Source of the DNA: an uncultured Hungatella sp.
GTDB taxonomy: Bacteria > Bacillota > Clostridia > Lachnospirales > Lachnospiraceae
Reading direction: 5' to 3'
Assembly: GCA_910579515.1 (NCBI GenBank)
Contig: CAJTUV010000022.1
Coordinates: forward strand, 1 to 59,649
DNA length: 59,649 nt
Shown: piece after piece, positions 1 through 7,971 of the stretch
Position numbering within the stretch: position 1 is the stretch's first letter
Layout: the number at the start of each line of letters is the position of its first letter
Program-made: the position numbers and the translations under genes
Notes under the pieces: model-generated
What the model saw: the letters and a program-made list of their open reading frames with translations, nothing else
Told to the model about the DNA's origin: nothing
Databases searched by the model: none

Positions 1-81
1 ATAGAAATAGTGTCCGCTTTCATCGTTCATTTCCTGTACTAATCTTGTATAGGGCAATTTCATATAATCTTTAACTTCCAT
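1..81 (-). CDS. hicB: HicB-family antitoxin, N-terminal fragment cut by the window edge
   Basis: Reading leftward from the ATG at 81 gives 27 residues (MEVKDYMKLPYTRL...) that run off the window. The PYTRLVQEMNDESG core matches the start of HicB antitoxins, whose partly degraded RNase H-like fold neutralises the HicA RNase while a C-terminal DNA-binding domain (outside the window) represses the operon. It lies 47 bases downstream of hicA on the same strand, the usual toxin-then-antitoxin order. Only the first strand of the domain is visible, so the assignment relies largely on the neighbour. Confidence 0.7.
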   Translation of the reverse strand, partial: MEVKDYMKLPYTRLVQEMNDESGHYFY

Positions 82-128
82 GCTTTCCTGCTCCTTTCCG
101 CTTGTTATGCTATGCCAGGATAAGGGGA

Positions 129-377
129 TTATTCCCCTATCCTATTCAGAACATCTACGACATAAGCCTTTTTTAATGGATTTTCTTGTTTTATTGTTAT
201 CAAATCCCCAGTTTCTTTATTCAGATAATGCTTATGGCTTCCTTTTTGCCTTGCTGGAATATAGCCGTATGCTGCTAAAACTTTGTCTATTTCTTCTGGC
301 CGCATTCCATTTGGCTGTTGCTTCATTTTTTCAATTAGCTTTTTTACGTTTGGCAGTGTAATTATATCGCTTCTCAT
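129..377 (-). CDS. hicA: HicA-family toxin (mRNA interferase)
   Basis: This 82-residue protein carries the HicA signature: a double-stranded-RNA-binding-like fold with the catalytic histidine in GSHKHY (about residues 46-51), followed by ITIKQENPLKKA (about 61-72). HicA proteins cleave mRNA until bound by HicB, whose start lies just downstream. The N-terminus (residues 1-20) is longer than in minimal HicA proteins, and no Shine-Dalgarno sequence precedes the first ATG, which abuts a TATAAT at 378-383. An internal start such as Met18 is therefore possible. A small hairpin (AGGGGA...TCCCCT, 122-137) spans the stop codon. Confidence 0.82.
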   Translation of the reverse strand: MRSDIITLPNVKKLIEKMKQQPNGMRPEEIDKVLAAYGYIPARQKGSHKHYLNKETGDLITIKQENPLKKAYVVDVLNRIGE

Positions 378-390
378 ATTATAGTATCAC

Positions 391-404
391 ATATAGTACT
401 ATAT
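391..404. promoter_or_regulatory. Perfect 14-bp palindrome upstream of hicA (candidate operator)
   Basis: ATATAGTACTATAT is a perfect palindrome 14 bases ahead of hicA, in a very AT-rich stretch. Toxin-antitoxin operons are autorepressed by the antitoxin at palindromes like this, so a HicB operator is the natural reading. Binding is inferred. Confidence 0.4.
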
Positions 405-543
405 ATCAATATGAAAATAAAGTATTGATTCTATGTCTGTTTAGTATCAAAACAAACGATATTCAGGTGACAGAGAGTACAGCATAATAAAAAAGATATT
501 TATAAATAATCGGACAATGGCAGCAGCAGCCAGAGAACAGGGC

Positions 544-1287
544 CTAACCATAGGCAGTATCATCCACTGCTTCCAGCCATTCGTTAGAAACCTCTGTACC
601 GGAAACCTCAACCGCCAGATGCGAAAACCAGCTATCCGGTGCGGCGCCATGCCAGTGTTTCACTCCAGCCGGGACATTAATTATATCTCCGGGGTTTAAT
701 TCCTGTGCTTCTTTGCCCCATTCCTGATAATAACCACGCCCTCCTACACAGATTAGAATCTGTCCGCCACCAAAAGCAGCATGATGGATATGCCAGTTAT
801 TCCGGCAGCCCGGTTCAAATGTAACATTAAAAATCCCCACCTGTTCTGTGGAAAGCGGTGCAAGATAACTCTGTCCGATGAAATACTGCGAAAAACCGCT
901 GTTCGGTTCTCCAATCGGAAACAGCATATTTCTCTCATGGGTTTCCCTTTCATCTTCCGTCGGTGATCCTTTCGTCCAGACATCCTTCGCCATCTTAAAG
1001 GCCGCCCATGCCTTCGGCCATCCTGCGTAAAATGCTGCATGAGTTAAAATCTCCGCGATTTCCTCTTTTGTAATCCCGTTATTCTTCGCACTTATCAGAT
1101 GATACTGGAAGGACGAATCCACCAGCCCCTGTGACATTAAGGATACCACCGTCACAAGAGAACGGTCTCTTAGGGAGAGCTTTTCCTCCCGATTCCACAC
1201 CTCGCCAAATAATACGTCATCGTTTAGCTGTGCAAATTTGGGGGCAAATTCCCCAAGCTGATCTCTGCCTGCTGTCTGCTTTACCAT
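544..1287 (-). CDS. Carboxymuconolactone decarboxylase-like protein fused to a cupin domain
   Basis: Two domains are visible. Residues about 1-105 form a carboxymuconolactone decarboxylase/AhpD-like helical domain (GEVWNREEKLSLRDRSLVTV, then FQYHLISAKNNGITKEEIAEILTHAAFYAGWPKA as separate blocks). Residues about 130-245 form a cupin with the metal-binding pattern HIHHAAFGGG and a later PGDIINVPAGVKHWHG. The fusion is common in anaerobes next to aldo-keto reductases and is thought to act in redox or aldehyde stress; the substrate is unknown. I place the start at the ATG at 1287 because GGAGG sits 8 bases before it. The ATG at 1302 has no ribosome binding site and itself contains that GGAGG. It follows the aldo-keto reductase gene by about 40 bases and is probably co-transcribed. 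Confidence 0.85.
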   Translation of the reverse strand: MVKQTAGRDQLGEFAPKFAQLNDDVLFGEVWNREEKLSLRDRSLVTVVSLMSQGLVDSSFQYHLISAKNNGITKEEIAEILTHAAFYAGWPKAWAAFKMAKDVWTKGSPTEDERETHERNMLFPIGEPNSGFSQYFIGQSYLAPLSTEQVGIFNVTFEPGCRNNWHIHHAAFGGGQILICVGGRGYYQEWGKEAQELNPGDIINVPAGVKHWHGAAPDSWFSHLAVEVSGTEVSNEWLEAVDDTAYG

Positions 1288-1326
1288 AACCTTATCCTCC
1301 ATTTTTTGCTCATTTCTATACCTGCG

Positions 1327-2364
1327 TTATATTTTCTGGTTTCCAGTAGACCATACATGGCTCTCTTTTACAGAATCCTGTGTATTTTGCGCCATAACGC
1401 CCACCAAATTATGCGGAGCATAAGGTTCCTCCAAATAGAAAAGCTCCTCCGCTGACAATTCCAATTCTGCTGCTTTTGCCGCTCCTTCGATATGATGGAG
1501 TTTCGTTGCACCGACTACAGGTGAAGTAACCTTCGTCAAAAGCCATGCGAGGGAAACCTCCGTCATGGAAACGCCTTTTTGTTCCGCCAATTTCGCCACT
1601 CTGTCAATAATCACTCCATCCTGCTCTGCAGTAGAATCATATTTTAGCCTTGCATAACTGTCCTCCTGCAAACGCTTAGAGCTTTCACCGGGAAGCCTTG
1701 CAAGCCTGCCTCCTGCCAGTGTGCTGTATGGCGTCATGGCGATATTATCCTCCCTGCAAAGCTTTGCCATTTCCCGTTCTTCTTCCCTGAAAATCAGATT
1801 GTAGTGCCCCTGCACAGATACAAACTTTGCAAATCCTTCTTTTTCCGCCAGTGCGTTTGCCTTTGCAAGCTGATAGGCAAAGCAGTTGGAAATACCAATA
1901 TAGCGTGCTTTACCTGCTCTTACCACATTATTCAGGCCTTCCATAATGTCGTAGAGCGACGTTTCATAATCCCACATGTGATAAATATATAAATCCACAT
2001 AATCCATGCCAAGATTGGCAAGGCTTCGGTTTATCATCCGCTCAATATGGTGCTGTCCGGTAATTCCGGCCCGGATATCATCCTGTGTACGGGGAAGAAA
2101 TTTTGTTGCCACCACCACATCCTCGCGCTTTACCTGCTTCTGAAGCGCCCTGCCGAGATACTGCTCGCTGGTTCCACTTTGGTAAGCGATTGCCGTATCA
2201 AAGAAATTAACGCCCAAGTGCAGCCCGTGGCGGATGATCTCACGGGAATGTTCCTCGTCGATCGTCCATGAGTGCTGGCCGTTATTTGCATTGCCAAATC
2301 CCATACATCCCATACAGATGCAAGAAACCGTCAGATCGGAATTTCCAAGTTTTGTATATTGCAT
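1327..2364 (-). CDS. Aldo-keto reductase
   Basis: This 345-residue (beta/alpha)8 NADPH-dependent oxidoreductase has all family marks: MQYTKLGNSDLTVS at the N-terminus, the catalytic Asp-Tyr pair in FFDTAIAYQSG (about residues 54-64), the Lys in VVATKFLPR, the DLYIYHMWD strand (the catalytic His position) and the cofactor-binding C-terminal segment SPVVGATK. It belongs to the YakC/AKR13-like subgroup that reduces aldehydes and ketones. A strong AAGGAGGTG precedes the ATG. It lies between a MerR-type regulator and the decarboxylase-cupin gene, which suggests a regulator-reductase-cupin stress unit. The physiological substrate cannot be read from the sequence. Confidence 0.9.
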   Translation of the reverse strand: MQYTKLGNSDLTVSCICMGCMGFGNANNGQHSWTIDEEHSREIIRHGLHLGVNFFDTAIAYQSGTSEQYLGRALQKQVKREDVVVATKFLPRTQDDIRAGITGQHHIERMINRSLANLGMDYVDLYIYHMWDYETSLYDIMEGLNNVVRAGKARYIGISNCFAYQLAKANALAEKEGFAKFVSVQGHYNLIFREEEREMAKLCREDNIAMTPYSTLAGGRLARLPGESSKRLQEDSYARLKYDSTAEQDGVIIDRVAKLAEQKGVSMTEVSLAWLLTKVTSPVVGATKLHHIEGAAKAAELELSAEELFYLEEPYAPHNLVGVMAQNTQDSVKESHVWSTGNQKI

Positions 2365-2470
2365 TATCTCACCTCCTTTTCATGCGCAATTTTGTTTGTA
2401 TCAAGTCACTGGCTGATCTCCTCATTCCGTGCTGCCCCGCCGGAGCCGATAAGACTTCTCCCCTGCTGCA

Positions 2471-2842
2471 TCAGGAGCCAGTTTCGCAATCGCCGCAAGA
2501 CTCTGCCCGAATCTTGTGACGAAGATAATCCATTCGATCCAACTGCATTTCTCTGAAATGAATTTCATTAAGAGTAGCGCTTTGCCTTTTATTCAACATC
2601 CCTAGCCTTTGCGCTTTGGTACTTTCCCCTTCCAGCAGCAGGCGCATATAGCCTTCTACTTCGTCATTAAGAAAGCCGATGTCATGCAGTGTCATAATCA
2701 TGCTCAGCCGTTCTATATCCTGATCGTCATACTGCCATGCGCCCATAACCTTTTTTACAGCGCCGCATAACCCCCAGCTCTCATACTCATGTAGAATATC
2801 AAGGGGAATATTGTAACGTGTGCTTGCTTCATCAATCGTCAT
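2471..2842 (-). CDS. MerR-family transcriptional regulator (short form)
   Basis: This 123-residue protein begins MTIDEASTRYNIPLDILHEYESWGL, a divergent MerR winged helix-turn-helix in which the usual R-Y-Y-D is HEYESWGL. A short helical stretch follows (GFLNDEVEGYMRLLLEG), then a helix suited to dimerisation. The C-terminal CGDC pair could bind a metal or sense redox, but that is a guess. MerR proteins remodel promoters with long spacers. Its position just ahead of the aldo-keto reductase on the same strand makes that gene and the decarboxylase-cupin the likely targets. Confidence 0.75.
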   Translation of the reverse strand: MTIDEASTRYNIPLDILHEYESWGLCGAVKKVMGAWQYDDQDIERLSMIMTLHDIGFLNDEVEGYMRLLLEGESTKAQRLGMLNKRQSATLNEIHFREMQLDRMDYLRHKIRAESCGDCETGS

Positions 2843-2905
2843 TCATACCCTCAGTGGATAAGCTCCTTTGATAATAAATAGGTATTCTGCTCGGAGGGCT
2901 TTTGT

Positions 2906-2938
2906 ATCATAGGGAAGTTTTGCAGACTTTCCTATGAT
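2906..2938. repeat. Inverted repeat between the MerR and LysR genes
   Basis: ATCATAGG at 2906-2913 pairs with CCTATGAT at 2931-2938, with an inner AAGT/ACTT pair. No T-run follows it on either strand, so it does not look like an intrinsic terminator. It lies just downstream of the LysR terminator and upstream of the MerR gene, so it could be a regulator site. Confidence 0.4.
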
Positions 2939-2940
2939 AT

Positions 2941-2979
2941 AAAAAAAATGCAGGCGTCCTCCTTAAACACCTACATTTT
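2941..2979 (-). terminator. Rho-independent terminator of the LysR gene
   Basis: On the minus strand AAAATGTAGGTGT pairs with ACGCCTGCATTTT through two G-U wobbles, and a run of eight T follows. The hairpin begins 43 bases beyond the LysR stop codon. Confidence 0.75.
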
Positions 2980-3021
2980 AATTTGATTTTTAAGAAATGT
3001 CTAATACCTTTATTAAATCTA

Positions 3022-3900
3022 TTATAATGCCTTAAAAGCATTTTTAAGAAAATTCATAAATTGGGAAGTGGCCGCTCCAAGCGTCTGATTCTTTTTCCAA
3101 ACTAACACCGAACCCGTTTCTAATGTTGGAGTAAGTGGAATAAAGCATAAGTCCTCATAAAAAGCTACACCAAGATCAAAACATAGCGCAATACCAACCC
3201 CACGTTCCACCATAGCCGCAGCATTTAAAATCAAATTATAGGTAGCCGCAATTTGAAGCCCTTCGTAATAATCCCCAAACCAACTAGCTAATTCATTTTT
3301 TACCAATTCTCGTTTTACCATGATGAGAGGCACACCTAATAAATCCTCAGGATTGATAAATTCCTTTGCTGCCAATTCAGAATCTTTCCTTGCCAATATA
3401 CCCCATTTTTCTTTCTTCGGCATACGGATAAATTCATACTTCCCAACATCCACCGGTTCCATAAGAAGCCCTATATCTAAAATCCCTTTTTCAATCCGTT
3501 CTTTGGTATCATCTGCGATTGCGCTGTGAATACTAAACTGCACAAGGGGATATTTTTGCTGGAATTTTCTGATCTGTTCCGAAAGAAAGAGCATACCTTT
3601 CGTTTCCCCACATCCTATTGCGATTTCACCTGACAGCATATCTTCCTTATGGGAAAGCTCCTGAACCGTCTTATGGGACAATGAAACGATCTCCTGCGCC
3701 CGACGCTTTAAGAGCATACCGTCCTCGGTTAAAACAATACTGTGTTTGCTTCTATGAAACAGTTTTACCCCTAGCTCTTCTTCAAGCTGCATGAGCTGCC
3801 GGGAAAGTGTTGGCTGTGTAAGGTGTAACAGCACTGCGGCCTTTGTAATATTTTCTTCTCTGGCAACCATCAGAAAGTATTTCAAAACTCTAATTTCCAT
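3022..3900 (-). CDS. LysR-family transcriptional regulator
   Basis: The ATG at 3900 (MEIRVLKYFLMVAREENI) with GGGAGGTG nine bases upstream is the true start. An upstream in-frame ATG would add 39 residues unlike the family. Residues 1-60 are the LysR winged helix-turn-helix (TKAAVLLHLTQPTLSRQLMQ), and residues about 90-292 are the periplasmic-binding-protein-like effector domain (GEIAIGCGETKGM, then GILDIGLLMEP). Length (292 aa) is typical. Such regulators usually control a divergent neighbour, but the next upstream gene, the methyltransferase, is on the same strand, so the target is unclear. The 286 bases upstream (3901-4186) hold no gene. Confidence 0.9.
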   Translation of the reverse strand: MEIRVLKYFLMVAREENITKAAVLLHLTQPTLSRQLMQLEEELGVKLFHRSKHSIVLTEDGMLLKRRAQEIVSLSHKTVQELSHKEDMLSGEIAIGCGETKGMLFLSEQIRKFQQKYPLVQFSIHSAIADDTKERIEKGILDIGLLMEPVDVGKYEFIRMPKKEKWGILARKDSELAAKEFINPEDLLGVPLIMVKRELVKNELASWFGDYYEGLQIAATYNLILNAAAMVERGVGIALCFDLGVAFYEDLCFIPLTPTLETGSVLVWKKNQTLGAATSQFMNFLKNAFKAL

Positions 3901-4186
3901 AATGTTATTTACACCTCCCACATCAATTATAACTAATCCCCAACACAGATTCAACATAGTAAACCATAAGAAATGCCTGAAAGCCTGCATAAACGCTTGT
4001 TGGTGACATGTCCCCAAACCCCTTTAGATCGTTTTTAATATCGTTCTTAATATCTAATCAAAATAAAAAATGCTATGCAATCAGTGGAACTTTTACATAA
4101 CATTTTCTATTTTTCCGTTTATCTGGCATTTTCATAATTGGGTATGGTATAATCTCCCTCAGTACAAACCGATAAACCGGAATTTA

Positions 4187-4894
4187 TCACTTTATTGCAA
4201 CATAGATTCCAATAAAACAAGTATATGGCTTGATGATTGTTTCAAAATATTTTTTATCGCTGTTAGCATATTCGTGATTCGTAGCAAACCACTCGTTCCA
4301 AGCAATGTTAAAGCAATCCATCTCCCATACTTTTATCGTTTCAATTCTGTCACTGTTTCCGATTATCTTTTTCCATTGGCTTATACTCTTAAACATATAG
4401 GCTTCATCCCCAAGCCACTCTAAGAGCAATTCTTCCGAACGGCCGCTATATTTGTTTTTAATACCAGGAACGCCAATCAATACCACAGACTTATCTTTTA
4501 GAAATGGCAAAATCTTATTTTCAAAAAAATTGATTTTGCCTGCAAAGTAATGATAAGAGTCTATACTGACCAATGCGTCAAATCGCTTTTGGTCAAAACT
4601 TAATTCGTTCGCATCCTCATGGATAGGAATAATTTGTTCTCCAACACCCCACTGTTCAAAGCGCTTTGCATTGTCCTCTGCACGAACCCAAAGGTCATTC
4701 GCATAGACCTTTGCACCGGTTTCCTTTGCAATGATAAGGCTCGTTAAACCTGTCCCACACCCCAAATCAAGAACTTCATCTTTTTCTGTAAGGTGTAAAG
4801 GGTACTTCGTGAATAGTTCTTCTAAAATCCTTGCACTATTGGGCCCCATCATTGTCTTTGCAGAAAAATACATTGAATAATCGCTGCTGTTCAT
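4187..4894 (-). CDS. Class I SAM-dependent methyltransferase
   Basis: The start is set at the ATG at 4894 (MNSSDYSMYFSAK), which has GAGGAGG six bases upstream; the longer frame has no such signal. Motif I is clear as VLDLGCGTGLTSL, followed by the acidic end of strand 2 in VYANDLW and motif III/IV in DALVSIDSYHYF. The protein is 235 residues with a Rossmann methyltransferase core and resembles small-molecule methyltransferases. The methyl acceptor is not evident. It is the last gene of the coaBC / NifX-like / cytidine deaminase run, 22 bases after the deaminase stop. Confidence 0.85.
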   Translation of the reverse strand: MNSSDYSMYFSAKTMMGPNSARILEELFTKYPLHLTEKDEVLDLGCGTGLTSLIIAKETGAKVYANDLWVRAEDNAKRFEQWGVGEQIIPIHEDANELSFDQKRFDALVSIDSYHYFAGKINFFENKILPFLKDKSVVLIGVPGIKNKYSGRSEELLLEWLGDEAYMFKSISQWKKIIGNSDRIETIKVWEMDCFNIAWNEWFATNHEYANSDKKYFETIIKPYTCFIGIYVAIK

Positions 4895-4916
4895 ACATTC
4901 CCTCCTCAAGATCCAT

Positions 4917-5309
4917 TTATATCCACCACTTGGGAGTAAGTTCCCCAAGCGTAATGATCTCCTCTGCTTCGAAATCCATCAGCACTTCAACTTCTTGATA
5001 GCTGTCTGGCATAAGCTGAACCATTAATTCCCGACAAGCACCGCATGGAGCGCCGGATTTTCCATTCGGCATGACGGCAAGCACCTTTTTTATTTCCTGT
5101 TCACCATTTGTTATCATGTTAAAAATCGCATTTCTTTCAGCACAGATTCCCAGTGTGGAGCAGGTATCCACGCAGACGCCTGTGTATATTTTTCCTGATG
5201 ACGAGAGGATTGCAGCGGCAACTCCTCCCGCTTCTACATAATCGGATATTTTCCTCCCATTCTGTACAGCTCTTGCCGCCTGAAACATTTCCTTCCATAT
5301 CGGTTCCAT
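4917..5309 (-). CDS. cdd: Cytidine deaminase
   Basis: This 130-residue homotetramer-class deaminase has both zinc motifs: CAERNA (about residues 56-61, Cys ligand plus catalytic Glu) and PCGACRE (about 88-94, the two other Cys ligands). It would convert cytidine and deoxycytidine to uridine forms in pyrimidine salvage. A minority of proteins with this pattern act on other bases or on blasticidin S, so substrate specificity is less certain than family membership. GGAGG sits nine bases before the ATG. It lies within the coaBC-led run, 36 bases from the NifX-like gene. Confidence 0.88.
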   Translation of the reverse strand: MEPIWKEMFQAARAVQNGRKISDYVEAGGVAAAILSSSGKIYTGVCVDTCSTLGICAERNAIFNMITNGEQEIKKVLAVMPNGKSGAPCGACRELMVQLMPDSYQEVEVLMDFEAEEIITLGELTPKWWI

Positions 5310-5345
5310 AGAATTTCCTCCTCTCTTATCAAAAAATAATTAAAA

Positions 5346-5747
5346 TCAGCCGCCACAATGATGCTCTGCGCAGCTATGTCCGCCACAGTTATGCCCTTCT
5401 CCATGCCCCTCATTATGATGGCCGCAATGAACATGAGAATCAAACTTCAACTGGCCGGCAAGGAATGCATCCACCGCCTTGTCAGCCGCCCCAAAAGCGC
5501 CGCCGTACAGTTTAATCCCTGCCTCGGCAAGTGCAGCTTGAGCGCCGCCGCCGATCCCGCCGCAAATCAGCATATCCACATTCAACGCCTTTAAAAATCC
5601 CGCCAAAGCCCCATGTCCGCTTCCATTAGTGTCTACAACCTGAGAAGACACAACCTTTCCGTTGTCCACATCGTAAATTTTAAATTGCTCTGTGTGTCCA
5701 AAGTGCTGAAAAATCTCTCCATTTTCATACGTGACTGCAATTTTCAT
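5346..5747 (-). CDS. NifX/NafY-like (dinitrogenase iron-molybdenum cofactor) domain protein with His-rich tail
   Basis: Residues 1-95 form the small RNase H-like domain of the NifX/NafY family (MKIAVTYENGEIFQHFGHTEQF, then a GGIGGGAQAALAEAGIKLY block). In non-nitrogen-fixing Clostridia this domain occurs alone, with unclear roles in metal or metallocluster handling. Residues about 105-133 form a Cys/His-rich tail with repeated CGHH, CGGH, AEHHC units, which should bind soft or borderline metals such as Ni, Zn or Cu. No nif genes are nearby. It is 16 bases downstream of coaBC and presumably co-transcribed. Confidence 0.82.
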   Translation of the reverse strand: MKIAVTYENGEIFQHFGHTEQFKIYDVDNGKVVSSQVVDTNGSGHGALAGFLKALNVDMLICGGIGGGAQAALAEAGIKLYGGAFGAADKAVDAFLAGQLKFDSHVHCGHHNEGHGEGHNCGGHSCAEHHCGG

Positions 5748-5763
5748 CTTCTTCTCTCCTTTA

Positions 5764-6954
5764 TCAGTTTCTTTTAAAAATCCGTGACAGCAGATAATCC
5801 GCCACCGCCTCTTTACTCATTTTTCCCAAAGCCTCTTCGCCTTCTTTAGTAATCAGCGTCACCACATTGGTGTCTGTTCCAAAGCCTGCGCCTTCTGTCT
5901 TTAAGTTATTGGCCACAATCATATCCAGATTTTTCTTTTGCAGTTTTGCCCTGGAATTCTCCAGTACATTCTGAGTCTCCATGGAAAACCCGCACAGAAA
6001 CTGTCCTTCTCTTCTATGCTGCCCTAAATATCCTAAAATATCATCCGTTGGTTCCAGAGGAAGGGATAACTCTCCGCTGCCCTTCTTCATTTTTTCCTGA
6101 GCGGTGACTGCCGGCCGGTAGTCTGCCACCGCCGCCGCCTTGATGATGGCATCCTGTTCTTTACTCTCTAATAGAACAGACCTGAGCATTTCTTTTGCAG
6201 TTTCTACAGAAACCACCTTCACAAATCTGGGCTTTTCAATCTCGGTAGGACCTGTCACCAACGTCACCTCCGCGCCGCGGCATGCGGCGACTCTGGCGAT
6301 GGCATAGCCCATCTTTCCTGTAGAATGGTTTGTAATATAGCGGACTGGGTCCATGGCCTCTCTGGTAGGGCCTGCCGTCACCAAAATTTTCTTTCCGATC
6401 AAGTCTTTTGGGTATCCGATTTCATGGATGATATAATCAAGAAGAACCTCCGGTTCTGGCATCTTCCCCTGGCCTGTATCTCCACATGCCAGATATCCCA
6501 CAGCCGGATCAATCACATGGATTCCATAAGACTGACAGATTTTTAAATTATCCTGAGTAATGGGATTTTCATACATCTGCGTATTCATAGCCGGAGACAG
6601 ATATTTGGGACACTTACATGCCAAAAATGTGGTAGTCAGCATGTCGTCCGCCAGTCCGTGAGCCACCTTAGCGATAACGTTGGCTGTGGCAGGAGCCAAA
6701 AGAAAGATATCTGCCTTCTTTGCCAAGCTCACATGCTCCACCTGAAACTGAAAATTCCGGTCAAACGTATCCACCAGGCATTTACTGCCTGTCAGACTTT
6801 CCAATGTCACAGGCGTAATAAATTGAGTAGCATTTTTTGTCATAATAATCTGAATGTCTGCATGTAATTTCTTTAATCTGCTGGCCAGTGAAGCAATCTT
6901 GTAGGCGGCAATGCTTCCACTGATTCCCAGCACTACTGTCTTTCCTTTTAACAT
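5764..6954 (-). CDS. coaBC: Bifunctional phosphopantothenoylcysteine decarboxylase / phosphopantothenate-cysteine ligase
   Basis: This enzyme carries out two successive steps of coenzyme A synthesis: CTP-dependent joining of 4'-phosphopantothenate to cysteine (CoaB, C-terminal) and FMN-dependent decarboxylation (CoaC, N-terminal). The start is the ATG at 6954 (MLKGKTVVLGISGSIAAYK) with GGAGG upstream. CoaC marks are GISGSIAAYK, the catalytic-His-containing VEHVSLAKKAD and SPAMNTQMYENP. CoaB marks are VTAGPTREAMDPVRYITN and AAAVADYRP. Length 396 aa fits. It is the first gene of a minus-strand run and is divergent, by 114 bases, from the transporter and coaX genes, so three CoA-related genes share this locus. 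Confidence 0.96.
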   Translation of the reverse strand: MLKGKTVVLGISGSIAAYKIASLASRLKKLHADIQIIMTKNATQFITPVTLESLTGSKCLVDTFDRNFQFQVEHVSLAKKADIFLLAPATANVIAKVAHGLADDMLTTTFLACKCPKYLSPAMNTQMYENPITQDNLKICQSYGIHVIDPAVGYLACGDTGQGKMPEPEVLLDYIIHEIGYPKDLIGKKILVTAGPTREAMDPVRYITNHSTGKMGYAIARVAACRGAEVTLVTGPTEIEKPRFVKVVSVETAKEMLRSVLLESKEQDAIIKAAAVADYRPAVTAQEKMKKGSGELSLPLEPTDDILGYLGQHRREGQFLCGFSMETQNVLENSRAKLQKKNLDMIVANNLKTEGAGFGTDTNVVTLITKEGEEALGKMSKEAVADYLLSRIFKRN

Positions 6955-7068
6955 GTGTTTCCTCCATTGAGTTTTCAGTAAAAATGTGGTAGATTGATAG
7001 TAGCATTTTACCACAAATATTCTGAGAAAGAAAGAAGAGAAAATACGATTAAGAGGAGTATCACAACT

Positions 7069-7971
7069 ATGGGTTATCTGTATTTACTATGTGTCGCACT
7101 GATGTTTAGCTTTGGCGGAACCTGCGTAAAATTAATCAGTCCCTACTACGGACCAGAACTTATCACTTTTTTCCGGTTTATTACCGGAGTTTTCTTCCTC
7201 CTTTTGTTAAAAGGATTTAAAAGACAAAGCTTTCCTCACAATTTTAAAGAGCTTCTTCGCCAAAACTTTAAGTGGATTCTTTTCGGCGCCACAGCCAAGT
7301 GGCTGGCCTATTTTACAGAAAATTATGCTTTAACCCATGGACTTTCTTATGGAAATATTGTAACTCAGCCAGCTCAAACTATTTTTATCACCCTTTCCAG
7401 CGTAATTCTGTTTCACGAAAAGCTGCCTTTCAGAAAAGTACTTTGCATTTTACTCTGTATGAGCGGGGTTTTATGCATCTCATGGAACGGACGGCCTCTG
7501 TCCGATTTTTTACAGGGCAATGTCTATCTCATGGGACTATTTCTATTGTCTGGAATCTGCGCCGGAAGCCATGTATTGTCGCAGAAAATGATTGGAGATC
7601 GTATGGATATCATTGACAGCAATCTGTCTATCTTTACCATCTCCTCTCTTCTGTCCCTGATCCCCTCTCTCCCCAGTATTTTCAGGGGAGATTTGATGGG
7701 AGTCGTCCCCACCTTCTCCTGTGTGTTCGCTATCATAGGGTTTGGGCTTATTACGGGACTGGGATTTTATTTAAACGCCAGAGCTCTTCAGCTCGTGCCA
7801 TTTTACATGGTTCCCGTAATTCAGAGCACCATGGCTATTTTTGCGATCACATGGGGCGTTTTGTTCTTTCATGAATCTCTTACCATCTATGTGGTGGGAG
7901 GAACCGCCGCTTTTATTATAGGGCTTATCGGTCTTCAGTTTAAAGAATTTAATAGAAAGAAGGATCATTAA
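7069..7971 (+). CDS. EamA/DMT-superfamily transporter
   Basis: The ATG at 7069 (MGYLYLLCVALMFSFGG) is preceded by GAGGAG. The 300-residue product shows about ten hydrophobic segments arranged as two EamA repeats, typical of drug/metabolite transporters. Substrate is not coded by a visible motif. Position is suggestive: it is divergent from coaBC, and the coaX ATG immediately follows its stop codon, so it is translationally linked to a pantothenate kinase. Pantothenate or a CoA precursor is therefore a plausible substrate, but this is context inference only. Confidence 0.87.
   Translation: MGYLYLLCVALMFSFGGTCVKLISPYYGPELITFFRFITGVFFLLLLKGFKRQSFPHNFKELLRQNFKWILFGATAKWLAYFTENYALTHGLSYGNIVTQPAQTIFITLSSVILFHEKLPFRKVLCILLCMSGVLCISWNGRPLSDFLQGNVYLMGLFLLSGICAGSHVLSQKMIGDRMDIIDSNLSIFTISSLLSLIPSLPSIFRGDLMGVVPTFSCVFAIIGFGLITGLGFYLNARALQLVPFYMVPVIQSTMAIFAITWGVLFFHESLTIYVVGGTAAFIIGLIGLQFKEFNRKKDH

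Noticed and set aside
2906..2938. Inverted repeat considered as the LysR terminator
   Set aside because: No T-run follows it on either strand; the neighbouring 2941-2979 hairpin has the T-run and is the better terminator.
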